From Nocardioides halotolerans DSM 19273 (GTDB taxonomy: Bacteria > Actinomycetota > Actinomycetes > Propionibacteriales > Nocardioidaceae), in NCBI RefSeq assembly GCF_000422805.1, contig NZ_AUGT01000023.1, forward strand, positions 62,001 to 126,000: 64,000 nucleotides of DNA, given 5' to 3'. The notes beneath the pieces were generated by a model that was not told the DNA's origin, ran no database searches, and was given only the letters and a program-made list of their open reading frames with translations. Positions 55,049-63,970 of this stretch are shown piece by piece (position 1 is the first letter of the stretch; every line of letters begins with the position of its first letter). Position numbers and translations under genes: made by a program.

Positions 55049-56398
55049 ATGACGCCGACGCCAGGACGCAAGGCTCGTCGTGAGGCTTACCACAAGGTCG
55101 ACGACGAAGGAGACTGCGAGGACCCCGCCCCGGCTCCCGAGGGCAAAGCATTTGTGTGGCTCTGGCCTCCCGGAGCCGCAGATCCCGTCCTCGCCGGCCG
55201 GATCACAGAGACCACTGGTCAGCACGACAACACGCCGGTGTGCACGTTCACCTACGACGACTCCTTCCTGGAGCGGCCCGACGCTGTGTCCTTGTTCACC
55301 CCCGAGCTGCCCTTGCGCTCGGGAGTCTTCGACCCAACCCAGCCAGAGGGCCCGCCGTCGCGAGATCCGCTCTCGATCGCGTCGTGCCTGCGAGACGCAT
55401 CCCCCGACGCGTGGGGGCGCCGGGTCCTCAACAGCCAGATCGCCGGTAAAGCCACGGCCGTGCTCTCGGAGCTGACCTACCTGTTAGCCGCAGGCAGCGA
55501 TCGGATCGGTGCACTCGACGTCACCACCACACCCTCGGCGTACACTCCCCAGGCCGCTGAGCAGGCGACCCTGGATCAGCTGGTGCAGGCGTGCGAGCTC
55601 ATCGAGATAGGCAAACCCGTCCCGGCGGAGCTGCGCAAAGGCATCCGGCACCTCACCGGAGTGGGTGGCGCACAACCGAAGGCACTCCTGGTCAACGGGG
55701 AGCGGTCGCTGATCGCGAAGTTCCCCTCCATCACCCAGGCCAGGCCAGCGCTGCACGCTGAGGCGGTTGCGATGCTCCTGGCGCAGCGGGTCGGGATCAA
55801 CGTGGCTTCGGTGGAGATGGTGCCGGTCGAGGGTCGCGACGTGCTGCTGGTGGAACGGTTCGACCGGCCTAAGGCCGGGACCCGCCACATGATGGTCTCG
55901 GCTCTAACCCTCCTCGGGTACGGCGAGCTCGCCTCACGCCACGCCACCTACCCCCAGCTTGCGGACACCGTCCGCGCCTCCTTTACTCACCCCGCGGACA
56001 CACTGCGCGAGCTCTACACCCGGATGGTGTTCAACATCTGCGTCGGCAACAGCGACGACCACCTGCGCAACCACGCGGCGTTCTGGGACGGGTATCTGCT
56101 CGAGCTCACCCCGGCCTATGACATCGCGCCCAGCCCTCGCGCCGGCGGTCCGCTGTCCCACGCGCTCGGCATCACCCGCGACGGCCGCAGAGCCAGCCAG
56201 TTGCACCTAGCCCGCGCCGCAGCTCACGACTTCGAGCTCGACGACGCTGAGGCGGCCGCTCTCATCGATCGCGTCACCACCAGAGTCCGCGTCGACTACG
56301 ACGATGTGTGCGACCAGGCCCGCGTCAGCGCCGCGGACCGGAAGGCGATGTGGGGACGTGAGTTCCTCAACCCCTATGTCGAGTACGGGGAACCCTGA
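55049..56398 (+). CDS. HipA-family serine/threonine kinase toxin-like protein
   Basis: A 449-residue HipA-like kinase. After an acidic N-terminus comes the HipA N-terminal fold (LFTPELPLRSG), the Gly-rich ATP loop GVGGAQPKALL, the Lys strand SLIAKFPS, LLVERFDR, the catalytic loop ICVGNSDDHLRNHA and the metal Asp of PAYDIAPSP. All key kinase residues are present, so activity is plausible. HipA of E. coli phosphorylates glutamyl-tRNA synthetase and stops growth. No hipB is directly upstream; a HAD gene takes that place. ATG 55049 follows GAGGCG; GTG 55031 is an alternative. Confidence 0.85.
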   Translation: MTPTPGRKARREAYHKVDDEGDCEDPAPAPEGKAFVWLWPPGAADPVLAGRITETTGQHDNTPVCTFTYDDSFLERPDAVSLFTPELPLRSGVFDPTQPEGPPSRDPLSIASCLRDASPDAWGRRVLNSQIAGKATAVLSELTYLLAAGSDRIGALDVTTTPSAYTPQAAEQATLDQLVQACELIEIGKPVPAELRKGIRHLTGVGGAQPKALLVNGERSLIAKFPSITQARPALHAEAVAMLLAQRVGINVASVEMVPVEGRDVLLVERFDRPKAGTRHMMVSALTLLGYGELASRHATYPQLADTVRASFTHPADTLRELYTRMVFNICVGNSDDHLRNHAAFWDGYLLELTPAYDIAPSPRAGGPLSHALGITRDGRRASQLHLARAAAHDFELDDAEAAALIDRVTTRVRVDYDDVCDQARVSAADRKAMWGREFLNPYVEYGEP

Positions 56399-56804
56399 AC
56401 AACCGCACCAACGCTTAGGTCCGCTCTGCGCCCACGGGACACGTCGATGGCGGATCGGCCGCTAAGGCCCGGAGCCTGACCCGGGTAGCTCGGACACCTG
56501 ATCTGTAGCGAGGATGGAGCCCAACTGTCGCGTGCGATCAGAAACTCACCTGGCACGCCCCGATGTCCGGCGGCTGTGTCGACCAGCGTCTCGGGACTTT
56601 GTCGTCGTGGAAGGTAGGGGCACCGGACCCTGGTCTCTGAGCGGTCAGGTCCCTGACAGCGGGTCAGTCACATGACTGGTTCCCTACTGAGCCACCTTCC
56701 GCACTCTGGATGTGGACCTGGGGGAGTCGCTCGACCTATCGGCGGGTGCCGGGGGTACGAGGATCCATGTTCCGCGTTGTCTCGACGCGGTGAGTCGAGG
56801 TGGG
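56399..56804. other. Gene-free interval after the hipA-like gene
   Basis: About 400 bases without a supported gene. Small inverted repeats occur: GTCAGG/CCTGAC (56644-56657) and CAGTCA/TGACTG (56665-56678), close together and possibly a terminator or operator remnant. No coding or mobile-element signature is recognised. Confidence 0.45.
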
Positions 56805-57086
56805 TCACTCGAGCACGTTGTCTGCCTCGATTGAGGACATTGGGACGGTCCATTCGCAGATCTCGCAACTGAGGTCGTTGACCATGTGGATGGTCCAAGC
56901 GATTTCGGGGATGCCGTAAGCGAGGTCAGGCGCCACCGTGCGCAAAGAATATTCGCGGCGTTCCTCGATCTCCTGGATGTTGATCAGCTGTGTTCCTCCG
57001 CACGTGGGGCAGACCGGTTCGCGGAGCGCGTCCGGGTCAGGGATGCGGGAGAAGGGCTGGGCGGTGTCTGTGGTCATGGGGTGCAT
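56805..57086 (-). CDS. Small protein with two CxxC pairs
   Basis: A 93-residue protein from ATG 57086 (ATG 57077 is equally possible). CPTCGG near residue 30 and CEICEW near residue 80 are spaced like a split zinc ribbon. Between them is an acidic, aromatic segment (EEREYS, WTIHMVND). No further family is recognised. It stands alone in an otherwise gene-poor accessory stretch; the two Cys pairs and clean frame are the main support. Confidence 0.6.
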   Translation of the reverse strand: MHPMTTDTAQPFSRIPDPDALREPVCPTCGGTQLINIQEIEERREYSLRTVAPDLAYGIPEIAWTIHMVNDLSCEICEWTVPMSSIEADNVLE

Positions 57087-57470
57087 CGTGCCGAGGCCGC
57101 GCGCAGCGGCAATCAGGTCGTCCGGGCGGGCGGCAGCTCGACGCGGGCCGGGAGCGTGGCTCGGTCTTGATCTTGCGCGAGACGTCGCGCAGCCTGCGTC
57201 GCGCGCGGCCTCCGGGTGACTTGGGGGCACCGGACCTTCGTAAGAGGCTACGGAGCATTTCCAGGCCGAGGCGATACGGCCGGCTCTGGCGGGCGGAGTA
57301 AGCACTACCAGCCTGGTCTTTTCTGCGGCGGTGCAGCGAGCGCGAACCGTGAAGAGAGTCCGAGGAGTCCGCGGTGGGTCACGCCAGCCACCTGCCACCC
57401 AGTTCCTTTATGGCGCAGCCCGCGGGTGTCCAAGACAAACGAACCCGATGGCCGCGAGGTCGCGGGCTTC
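57087..57470. other. Gene-free interval before the CitE-like gene
   Basis: About 380 bases with no supported gene on either strand. Frames here are Arg/Ala/Pro-rich translations typical of non-coding GC-rich DNA. No repeat or RNA gene is recognised. Confidence 0.45.
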
Positions 57471-58307
57471 TCACATCGTCCTGCGTACCCCCGCGGCACC
57501 GGCGACGTGGGAAGCAAGCCTTACCAAAGCTTCCGCGCGCTGGACCACGGGTACGTCGACCATCTCGCCATCTTCGAGGCGGGCGACCCCGCCGGCCGAG
57601 TCCTCGAATGCCGCGATGACCTGGGCCGCCCACTCAAGCTCCTCACGTCGAGGAGTGAAGGCCGAGTGGATTGTCTCGAGTTGACGCGGGTGGATCGCGC
57701 CCTTTCCGAAGAAGCCGAGGTCGCGCGCGACCCCGGCCTCTTCGGCGAGGCCCGGCACGTTGTTCACGTGGGCAAAGACGCTGTCGATCGGAGGATCGAG
57801 CCCGTATGCCCGGGAGACCACGACGAGGTGCGACCTCGCGTAGGTCAACGGCGTCACGCCGGGCCCGGTGCCGAGGTCGCGGCGGAGGTCGACACCACCG
57901 ATGCTGAGCTGGAGCGGAATGCCTTCAGTGCGGACTGAGGCGATCTCCTCGGCGGCGAGCAATCCTCTCGCTGACTCGACCGCGCAGATGAGAGGCAGGC
58001 CAGTAGCGCGCTCCGCGACCCACCGGATGTCGGCAGCGGACTCGACCTTGGGCACGCGCAGCGCCAGGGCCCGGTCGGCCACCGCGTCGAGGTCACGCTC
58101 GGCCTCGGGCGTGCCGACCGCGTTGATGCGGACGATCGCAGCGTGCTCGGCCAGCACGTCGTGCACGGCCCGTCGGGCTGTGGCCTTGTCGGGTGCGGCG
58201 ACGGAGTCCTCCAGGTCAAGGACGACCACGTCGGCACCGGCGTCGAACACCTTCGCGAGCACCCGGGCCGAGCTGCCTGGTGCGAAGAGGTAGCTTCGGT
58301 GGATCAC
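57471..58307 (-). CDS. CitE-like HpcH/HpaI aldolase family lyase
   Basis: A 278-residue TIM-barrel lyase of the citrate-lyase-beta-like group, which cleaves or makes malyl-CoA, citramalyl-CoA or related thioesters. RSYLFAPGSSARVLAK opens the chain; VVLDLEDSVAAPDKATAR, the Glu of AVESARGLL and the Asp of SIGGVDLRRDLG supply metal ligands; GFFGKGAIHPRQLETI is the CoA-binding block. GTG 58307 overlaps the stop of the CoA-transferase gene upstream. The pairing suggests that the transferase makes the thioester this enzyme splits. Confidence 0.88.
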   Translation of the reverse strand: MIHRSYLFAPGSSARVLAKVFDAGADVVVLDLEDSVAAPDKATARRAVHDVLAEHAAIVRINAVGTPEAERDLDAVADRALALRVPKVESAADIRWVAERATGLPLICAVESARGLLAAEEIASVRTEGIPLQLSIGGVDLRRDLGTGPGVTPLTYARSHLVVVSRAYGLDPPIDSVFAHVNNVPGLAEEAGVARDLGFFGKGAIHPRQLETIHSAFTPRREELEWAAQVIAAFEDSAGGVARLEDGEMVDVPVVQRAEALVRLASHVAGAAGVRRTM

Positions 58308-59521
58308 AGCACTCCCGCCGACCGGAGCTCGCTCACCTCGTCGTCGGGCAGGTCGAGCAGCTCCTTCAGGATCACCTCGGTGTCCTCGCCGAGCCGCCGG
58401 CCGGCGAACCGGATCCGCCCCGGCGTCCGGCTCAGGCGGAACAGGAGGTTCTGCATCTTCAACGGGCCCAGGTCGGCGTCGTCGACGGTGGTGAAGGAGT
58501 CGCGCGCCAACACCTGCGGGTCGGTGGCCAACTGGCCGACGTCGAGGATCGGGGCGAGGGCCGCACCGGCGGTCTCGAACGCCTCCGACACCTCCGCGAG
58601 AGTGCGCTGCGCGATCCACCGCGAGACGACGTCGTCCAGTAGCTCGGCGTGTGCCACCCGCCCGCTCGCGCTGGCGAACCACGCCTCGTCGACGAGGTCG
58701 GGGCGGCCGACCAGGCGCAGCACCCGCTCGGCCACCGAGGTGGCGCTCGCCGAGATGGCGACCCAGCGCCCGTCGCTCGTGCGGTAGGTGTTGCGGGGCG
58801 CATTGTTAGGCGAGCGATTGCCGTGCCGGCCCGGGACCTGTCCGAGTTGGTCGTGCGCCGAGGGCCCCGGGCCCAGGATCGCCAGGAGCGGCTCGAGCAG
58901 TGAGAGGTCGATGACCTGGCCGTGGCCGCCGTTGCGGGCCCGCTCGTAGAGGGCGGTGACGACCGCCAGGGCACCGGAGATGCCGGCCACGCCGTCGGCC
59001 AGTCCGAACGGCGGAAGCGTCGGCGGGCCGTCCGCCGGTCCCGTCTGGTGCGCGAATCCGCTCATCGCCTCGGCCAAGGTGCCGAAGGAGCGGCGCTCGC
59101 GGTACGGGCCGGTCTGGCCGAAGCCGGTGGTGCGCAGCACCACGAGCCCCGGGTTGACGGCGTGGAGCACATCGGGTCCGAGGTGCCACCTCTCGAGCAC
59201 CCCGGGACGGAAGTTCTCGACGAGCACATCGCTGCTCCGGACCAGGTCGAGCAGCAGCTCGCGACCCCGAGGCGTGCTGAGCACCAGGGTCATCGCGCGC
59301 TTGTTGCGCGAGATGACCTTCCACCACAGCCCGTGCCCGTCCTTGCTCGGGCCGTGGGTGCGGGCGGGGTCGCCCCGCGGGTGCTCGATCTTGATGACGT
59401 CGGCTCCGAAGTCGCCCAGGAGCATCGCCGCGATCGGCGCTGCGTAGACGGTGCTGATGTCGAGCACCCGGATCCCCTCGAGCGGGCCATCTCCTGGCGC
59501 TGACCGGTCATCGTGGCTCAC
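58304..59521 (-). CDS. Type III CoA-transferase (CaiB/BaiF family)
   Basis: A 405-residue CoA-transferase from GTG 59521. GIRVLDISTVYAAPIAAMLLGDFGADVIKIE is the family N-terminus (residues about 15-45), DVLVENFRPGVLERW and the likely catalytic Asp in GLADGVAG follow. It is the first gene of a two-gene operon with the CitE-like lyase, divergent from a MarR gene across an inverted repeat. Substrates may be dicarboxylates such as itaconate or citramalate, judged from the partner only. Confidence 0.88.
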   Translation of the reverse strand: MSHDDRSAPGDGPLEGIRVLDISTVYAAPIAAMLLGDFGADVIKIEHPRGDPARTHGPSKDGHGLWWKVISRNKRAMTLVLSTPRGRELLLDLVRSSDVLVENFRPGVLERWHLGPDVLHAVNPGLVVLRTTGFGQTGPYRERRSFGTLAEAMSGFAHQTGPADGPPTLPPFGLADGVAGISGALAVVTALYERARNGGHGQVIDLSLLEPLLAILGPGPSAHDQLGQVPGRHGNRSPNNAPRNTYRTSDGRWVAISASATSVAERVLRLVGRPDLVDEAWFASASGRVAHAELLDDVVSRWIAQRTLAEVSEAFETAGAALAPILDVGQLATDPQVLARDSFTTVDDADLGPLKMQNLLFRLSRTPGRIRFAGRRLGEDTEVILKELLDLPDDEVSELRSAGVL

Positions 59522-59543
59522 GGCTCACATCCTCGGTTCGAAA

Positions 59544-59574
59544 CTGCATACAATGAGTACGTAATTGCGTGCAG
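59544..59574. promoter_or_regulatory. Operator-like inverted repeat between the CoA-transferase and MarR genes
   Basis: CTGCATACAAT and ATTGCGTGCAG (59544-59554, 59564-59574) are complementary at 9 of 11 positions, with G-T wobbles at the others, around a 9-base spacer. The region is AT-rich for this genome and lies between two divergent genes, 22 bases from the transferase start. It is a natural site for the adjacent MarR protein. Confidence 0.55.
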
Positions 59575-59673
59575 TCTATATGCAATCAGACCGGTTGAGT
59601 AGAGCGTCTTGTGTGGAGCAAGCGGGAGGTCGTGCGGAGGGATAGTTGCACTGGCGTACTAAACTCTCGGATC

Positions 59674-60108
59674 GTGAGCACGGACTTCCAGGCCCAGGAC
59701 ATAGCCCTCTTCCGCCAGGTGCTGGTCAGGCTCAACCGCAGACTGCGCAAGCACTCGGCGGACGGCGAGCTGACCCCGTCCCAGGCCTCGGCCGTCGCCA
59801 CGGTCGGACGGCACGGTGGCATGCGGGTGGGTGAGCTGGCACGGCGCGAGGCGATCAGCAAGTCCTCGGCGACCCGGGTCGCGGCCAGGCTCGAGCGGTT
59901 GGGGCTGTTCAGCAGGTTCGTGGACCCGCTGGACCAGCGCACGTACGGCGTGGTGCTGACCCCGGCCGCGAAGACCTACCTCGCGAAGGTCGAGCGCTCT
60001 GCCGAGGACCTGCTGGCACAGCAGCTCGTGGCGCTGTCCACCGACGAGCGGCGTCGGCTGCTGGCAGCCCTGCCAGTGCTGGAGAAGCTCGCCACGGTGC
60101 GCTGGTGA
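59674..60108 (+). CDS. MarR-family transcriptional regulator
   Basis: A 144-residue winged-helix regulator from GTG 59674. LTPSQASAVATV, GELARREAISKSSATRVAARLE (recognition helix) and the wing DPLDQRTYGVVLTP are typical. It overlaps the MFS gene by 4 bases, so it probably controls that exporter and the divergent CoA-transferase operon. Small aromatic acids or CoA esters are usual ligands of the family; the ligand here is unknown. Confidence 0.9.
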   Translation: MSTDFQAQDIALFRQVLVRLNRRLRKHSADGELTPSQASAVATVGRHGGMRVGELARREAISKSSATRVAARLERLGLFSRFVDPLDQRTYGVVLTPAAKTYLAKVERSAEDLLAQQLVALSTDERRRLLAALPVLEKLATVRW

Positions 60109-61355
60109 GGAGGTACCTCCGCGCCACCTTCGACTCGCTGCACAGCCCGAACTTCCGTCGCTACCTCAGTGGCCAGGGCATGTCGGTCATCGGCACCTGG
60201 ATGCAGAAGGTGGCGCAGGCCTGGCTGGTCCTCGAGCTGACCGACTCCGGTGCCGTCCTCGGCATCACCGCGGCGCTCCAGCAGCTCCCCACCCTGCTGC
60301 TCACCACGTGGGGCGGCCTGCTCGCCGACCGTCTGGACAAGCGCCGGGTCCTCCTGGTCACGCAGTCGGCCGCCGCGGTCCCGGCCGTGGCCCTCGGAGT
60401 CCTCACCCTCACCGACCACGTGACCATCTGGATGGTGATGGTGGCGGCGCTGGTCCTCGGGGTGATCGAGTCGGTGGACCGGCCGGTCCGGCTCACCTAC
60501 GTCAGCGAGATCGTCGACCCCGCGCGGCTGACCAACGCAGTGGCCCTCAACAGCATCACCCAGAACGTCGGCAAGGTGGTCGGCCCGGCCGTCGCGGGCG
60601 TCACCATCGCGTGGCTCGGCATCGGACCGACCTTCCTGATCAACGCCGCGTCGTTCCTCGCGATGATCGTCGGGCTGGCCCGGATCCGGCGCGAGCAGCC
60701 GGCGCCGGAGCCGTTGCCACGCACTCGCGGCGCGACGTGGCAGGGCTTCTCCTACGTGCGCAGCCGGCCGGCACTCCTCGGCCCGCTCGTGCTGATGACG
60801 GTCAGCGGCACCCTCGCCTACAACTGGACGGTGGTGCTGCCGCTGCTGGCCAGGCAGGGCTTCGGAGAGGACGCGCGAGTGGTCGGACTGATGTTCACCT
60901 GCATGGGGCTGGGCGGCGTGGTGTCCGGGCTGGCGTTCGCGGGGGCGCTCCGGCCGACCACGAGTCGGCTGGCCGTCGCCGGGCTGGTCTTCTCGCTCCT
61001 GATGTGCACCACCGCGCTCGCTCCGAGCCTGACGCTGGCCTACGTCTCGCTGGTGGCGCTGGGCGGGAGCAGCGTCCTGTTCCGGGCGGTCGCCAACTCG
61101 GTGCTGCAGCTGCGTGCCGAGCCGGAGATGCGCGGGCGGGTGATCGCTCTCCTGGTGCTGGCGACCCAGGGCACCACCACAGTGGGCGGCCCGATCATCG
61201 GCTGGTTCTGCGAGGTGACCGACCCGCGCTTCGGCTTCCTCTTGGGCGGGATCGGTACGGCGATCGCCGCAGCGGTCGTCCACAGCTGGATGGGCGAGCG
61301 ACGCCTGGCTGCCCGCGCGGCGTCCGAGCCGGCCGGCGCCGCTCAGCGCACGTAG
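60105..61355 (+). CDS. MFS transporter
   Basis: A 416-residue major facilitator with about 12 hydrophobic helices and the MFS motif LLADRLDKRRVLL between helices 2 and 3. It belongs to the MFS_3/EntS-like branch often annotated as an exporter. GTG start overlapping the MarR stop. Its last 13 bases overlap the convergent luciferase-like oxidoreductase gene. The MarR-MFS pairing favours an export or efflux function, but uptake of the pathway substrate is possible. Confidence 0.9.
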   Translation: MRRYLRATFDSLHSPNFRRYLSGQGMSVIGTWMQKVAQAWLVLELTDSGAVLGITAALQQLPTLLLTTWGGLLADRLDKRRVLLVTQSAAAVPAVALGVLTLTDHVTIWMVMVAALVLGVIESVDRPVRLTYVSEIVDPARLTNAVALNSITQNVGKVVGPAVAGVTIAWLGIGPTFLINAASFLAMIVGLARIRREQPAPEPLPRTRGATWQGFSYVRSRPALLGPLVLMTVSGTLAYNWTVVLPLLARQGFGEDARVVGLMFTCMGLGGVVSGLAFAGALRPTTSRLAVAGLVFSLLMCTTALAPSLTLAYVSLVALGGSSVLFRAVANSVLQLRAEPEMRGRVIALLVLATQGTTTVGGPIIGWFCEVTDPRFGFLLGGIGTAIAAAVVHSWMGERRLAARAASEPAGAAQRT

Positions 61356-62383
61356 GGGAGGACCTGCTCGCCGAGCAGCTCGATGCTGTCGGGCACGCCT
61401 GCGAGGCCGCGGTCGTGGCTGGCCATGCTGACCTGGGTGACCCCGATCGACTCGAGGTGCCGCAGCCGCTCGACCACCTGCTCCGGTGTCCCCACGGCGC
61501 CGAACCGCTCCACGAAGTAGTCGGTGAGCCCGAGCTCCTCCATCAGCGGCCCGTTCTGGGCCGAGGTGCCCTTCTCGGAGTAGTCGAACCGCCGCGCGTA
61601 GTCCCGGAGCACGTCGTGCAACTCCTCGGGCACGTGCTTGCCCTCGAAGCCGGCGCGGAAGGCGTGGTTGCCGATCGAGGCGAGGCTCTCCTTGGCCCGG
61701 TGGAGCCCGTCCTCCCAGGTGGGGCCGATCCCCGAGCGCGTGTCCCACCAGATGTCGAGCTCGGCCGGGTCGCGGCCGGCGTCGCGGGCGCCCGCGTGGA
61801 TGGTGTCGAGGCTCTCCCGCACCACCATCTCGGTGAGCCCTGCGCCGACGAAGACGCCGTCGGCGATCTCGCCGGCCATCCGGAGCATCCGCGGCCCCTC
61901 GGCCACCATGTAGAGCGGGACCGCGTGCTGGTGCTTGGCCATCCACGGCAGTCGCACGGTCCGCTCGCCGTACTCCGCGTGGCCGGTGCGCAGCAGCGAC
62001 TTCAGCGCCAGGAAGTAGCCCCGCATCTCGGCCACGCTGGCCGGCTTGAGCCCGGCGTTGCGGACCGCGCCGTCGCCGCGGGCGATCAGGCAGAACGCCC
62101 GCCCGCCGCTGACCACGTCCAGGCTGCCGAGCGCGTTGGCCATCACGCCGACGTCACGGGTGACCGCGTTGGTCACCCCGGGGCCGAGCCCAGCCTTGCT
62201 GGTGCGGGTGGCGGCCAGGTTCAGCGCGGAGAAGCACTCGAGGTTGTTGAGCTGGGTGTCGCCCACCGAGATCCGGTCGAAGCCGTAGGCGTCGGCCCTC
62301 TCGACGCGGTCGATGAACGACGCGGCGGTGAAGCCGTCGGGGCCTGCGGTCGGGGGCGCCGAGACGCGCACGGTGATCTTCAT
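61343..62383 (-). CDS. Luciferase-like (F420- or flavin-dependent) oxidoreductase
   Basis: A 346-residue bacterial-luciferase-fold enzyme. The barrel carries AASFIDRVERADAYGFDRISVGD, GPGVTNAVTRDVGVMANALGSLD and GRAFCLIARGDGAVRN, and VYMVAEGPRMLRMAGEIADG-type phosphate-site sequence. In actinobacteria most such proteins use coenzyme F420. ATG 62383 overlaps the upstream MmgE/PrpD stop by 4 bases, making a two-gene operon. The reaction is probably a hydride transfer on a small acid or its derivative; not assignable further. Confidence 0.87.
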   Translation of the reverse strand: MKITVRVSAPPTAGPDGFTAASFIDRVERADAYGFDRISVGDTQLNNLECFSALNLAATRTSKAGLGPGVTNAVTRDVGVMANALGSLDVVSGGRAFCLIARGDGAVRNAGLKPASVAEMRGYFLALKSLLRTGHAEYGERTVRLPWMAKHQHAVPLYMVAEGPRMLRMAGEIADGVFVGAGLTEMVVRESLDTIHAGARDAGRDPAELDIWWDTRSGIGPTWEDGLHRAKESLASIGNHAFRAGFEGKHVPEELHDVLRDYARRFDYSEKGTSAQNGPLMEELGLTDYFVERFGAVGTPEQVVERLRHLESIGVTQVSMASHDRGLAGVPDSIELLGEQVLPYVR

Positions 62384-63786
62384 CGGTCCTCCTTGCGGGT
62401 GGGCCGGCCGTCGTCGGCGGCACCGACGTGGGCCAGCAGGCTCATGGGTACGGCGACGTCGTCGGCCGAGCCGACCTCCCACCAGGCCCGCTTGAGCGTG
62501 GTGAGGGCGGCGCCCTCGACGAGCCCCTGGCAGGCCCGGTCGAACTTGGCATCGATGTCGGCCGCGGTCATCGGGTCCTGGAAGTGGCCCTTGTGGTACA
62601 TCGTCTCCTCGCGGAGCTCGCGCCCGTCGACGTCGCGGAACACCACGCGCACCGGGTGCGGCTTGGTGACGCCCATGTTCTGGTCGCGCAGCTCGGTGAG
62701 GTCGTCGGCGGCGGCCACGGTGATCCGGCGCATCAGCGGTCGCAGCGCCGGGTCGAGAAACCGCTCGGGCCGGTAGGAGTCGAGCGTGATCTCCCCGTCG
62801 ACGAGGGCGACGGCGAGCATGTAGGGCAGGCTGTGATCGGCCGTCTCCCGGGTCTGCGGGTCGTACTTGTCGGCGTCCGCGACGTGCCGGGACGCGCGCT
62901 CGCAGACCTCGACATGGATCGACTCGATGCGGTCCGCAGGCGACCAGGCGCGGACCCGCGGGACGATGTCCAGCAGCCCCAGCACCTGGCTCTCCGCAGG
63001 GATCGGCTTCTGGTGCGCCATCTCGATGACGCTCGGCCCGCCCGGGAGCACGGGCAGCTGCGGCTCGAACTCGCCGAGCGCCTCCCACAGGCCGAAGAAC
63101 CCCTCGACCGGCGCCGCGGTCGCGGTGAACCCCTCGGCCGCCAGCTCGGTGCAGTGCACGGCGTTGCGCACGGCGAATGCCGTCGACGCGCCCTTCATCA
63201 TCGTCAGCGAGCCCCAGCGGTGCACGGCCAGCGGCAGCGCCGTCGTCAGCGCGAGCGAGACGGCGTGGCCCAACTGCTCCCGGTCGAGCCCGAGCAACCG
63301 ACCGCAGGCGAGCGCGGTGGCGCCGCCCATGAACAAACCCTGGTCGAAGTGCGCCCGGCTGACCGCGATGCCGAGCCCGCCGAGCAGCTCGTAGGCCAGG
63401 GCGGTCGCCGACAGCAGCTCGGCTCCGGAGGCGAGCGCGATCTCGCCGATCGCGAGCAGCCCCGGGATCATGTCGCTCGGGTGGCCGCCGCCCTTGGCCT
63501 GCATGCCGTCGTTCCAGTCGTAGGTGCGCACGATGACGGAGTTGGCGAAGGCGGCCTGGTCGGGCGCCACGTCGCCACCCGACCCCACGACCGTGGCGCC
63601 GGGTGTACGCCGGCTCCGCGTGGCCACCCTGGCCGCCATCCGGGCCGGTTCGGCCGTGGTGCCGGCGACCGCGACGGCGACGGTGTCGATGAGGTGGTGC
63701 AGCGTCGCGGTGTGGACGCGCTCGGGCTCGGCCGCGAGCCGGTAGTCGAGCGCGAACTCGACGAGCCGCTCGGTGGTCCTGTCCAT
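62380..63786 (-). CDS. MmgE/PrpD family protein
   Basis: A 468-residue member of the MmgE/PrpD family, which includes 2-methylcitrate dehydratase, cis-aconitate decarboxylase and iminodisuccinate epimerase. Features are YDWNDGMQAKGGGHPSDMIPGLLA (active-site region with Asp and His), HRWGSLTMMKGASTAFAVRNAV and the C-terminal lid domain. The full length matches the family. It is the first gene of an operon with a luciferase-like oxidoreductase. Which of the known reactions applies is not determined. Confidence 0.88.
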   Translation of the reverse strand: MDRTTERLVEFALDYRLAAEPERVHTATLHHLIDTVAVAVAGTTAEPARMAARVATRSRRTPGATVVGSGGDVAPDQAAFANSVIVRTYDWNDGMQAKGGGHPSDMIPGLLAIGEIALASGAELLSATALAYELLGGLGIAVSRAHFDQGLFMGGATALACGRLLGLDREQLGHAVSLALTTALPLAVHRWGSLTMMKGASTAFAVRNAVHCTELAAEGFTATAAPVEGFFGLWEALGEFEPQLPVLPGGPSVIEMAHQKPIPAESQVLGLLDIVPRVRAWSPADRIESIHVEVCERASRHVADADKYDPQTRETADHSLPYMLAVALVDGEITLDSYRPERFLDPALRPLMRRITVAAADDLTELRDQNMGVTKPHPVRVVFRDVDGRELREETMYHKGHFQDPMTAADIDAKFDRACQGLVEGAALTTLKRAWWEVGSADDVAVPMSLLAHVGAADDGRPTRKEDR

Positions 63787-63813
63787 CGGCGCACCCCGCC
63801 CTGGTCGTCAGAC

Positions 63814-63836
63814 ATTGTATTCTACGCGCACACAAT
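63814..63836. promoter_or_regulatory. Operator-like inverted repeat upstream of the MmgE/PrpD gene
   Basis: ATTGTAT and ACACAAT (63814-63820, 63830-63836) are complementary at 6 of 7 positions around a 9-base spacer, 28 bases before the start of the MmgE/PrpD gene. The half-site is the same ATACAAT/ACACAAT word seen at 59544-59574, but with the two halves facing the opposite way. Shared regulation is possible. Confidence 0.45.
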
Positions 63837-63970
63837 ATCCTTAGCCCGAGGATCCTCGTCAAGCAAGCGGCGCCGCTGGCCGCGGACCTTCGCGCGTCGG
63901 CACGCCGCCGCGCGGCCTGTATGCGATGTCGGGAAGGCCGGGGAGGGTGCTCCGCGGATCGGGCCTGGGC

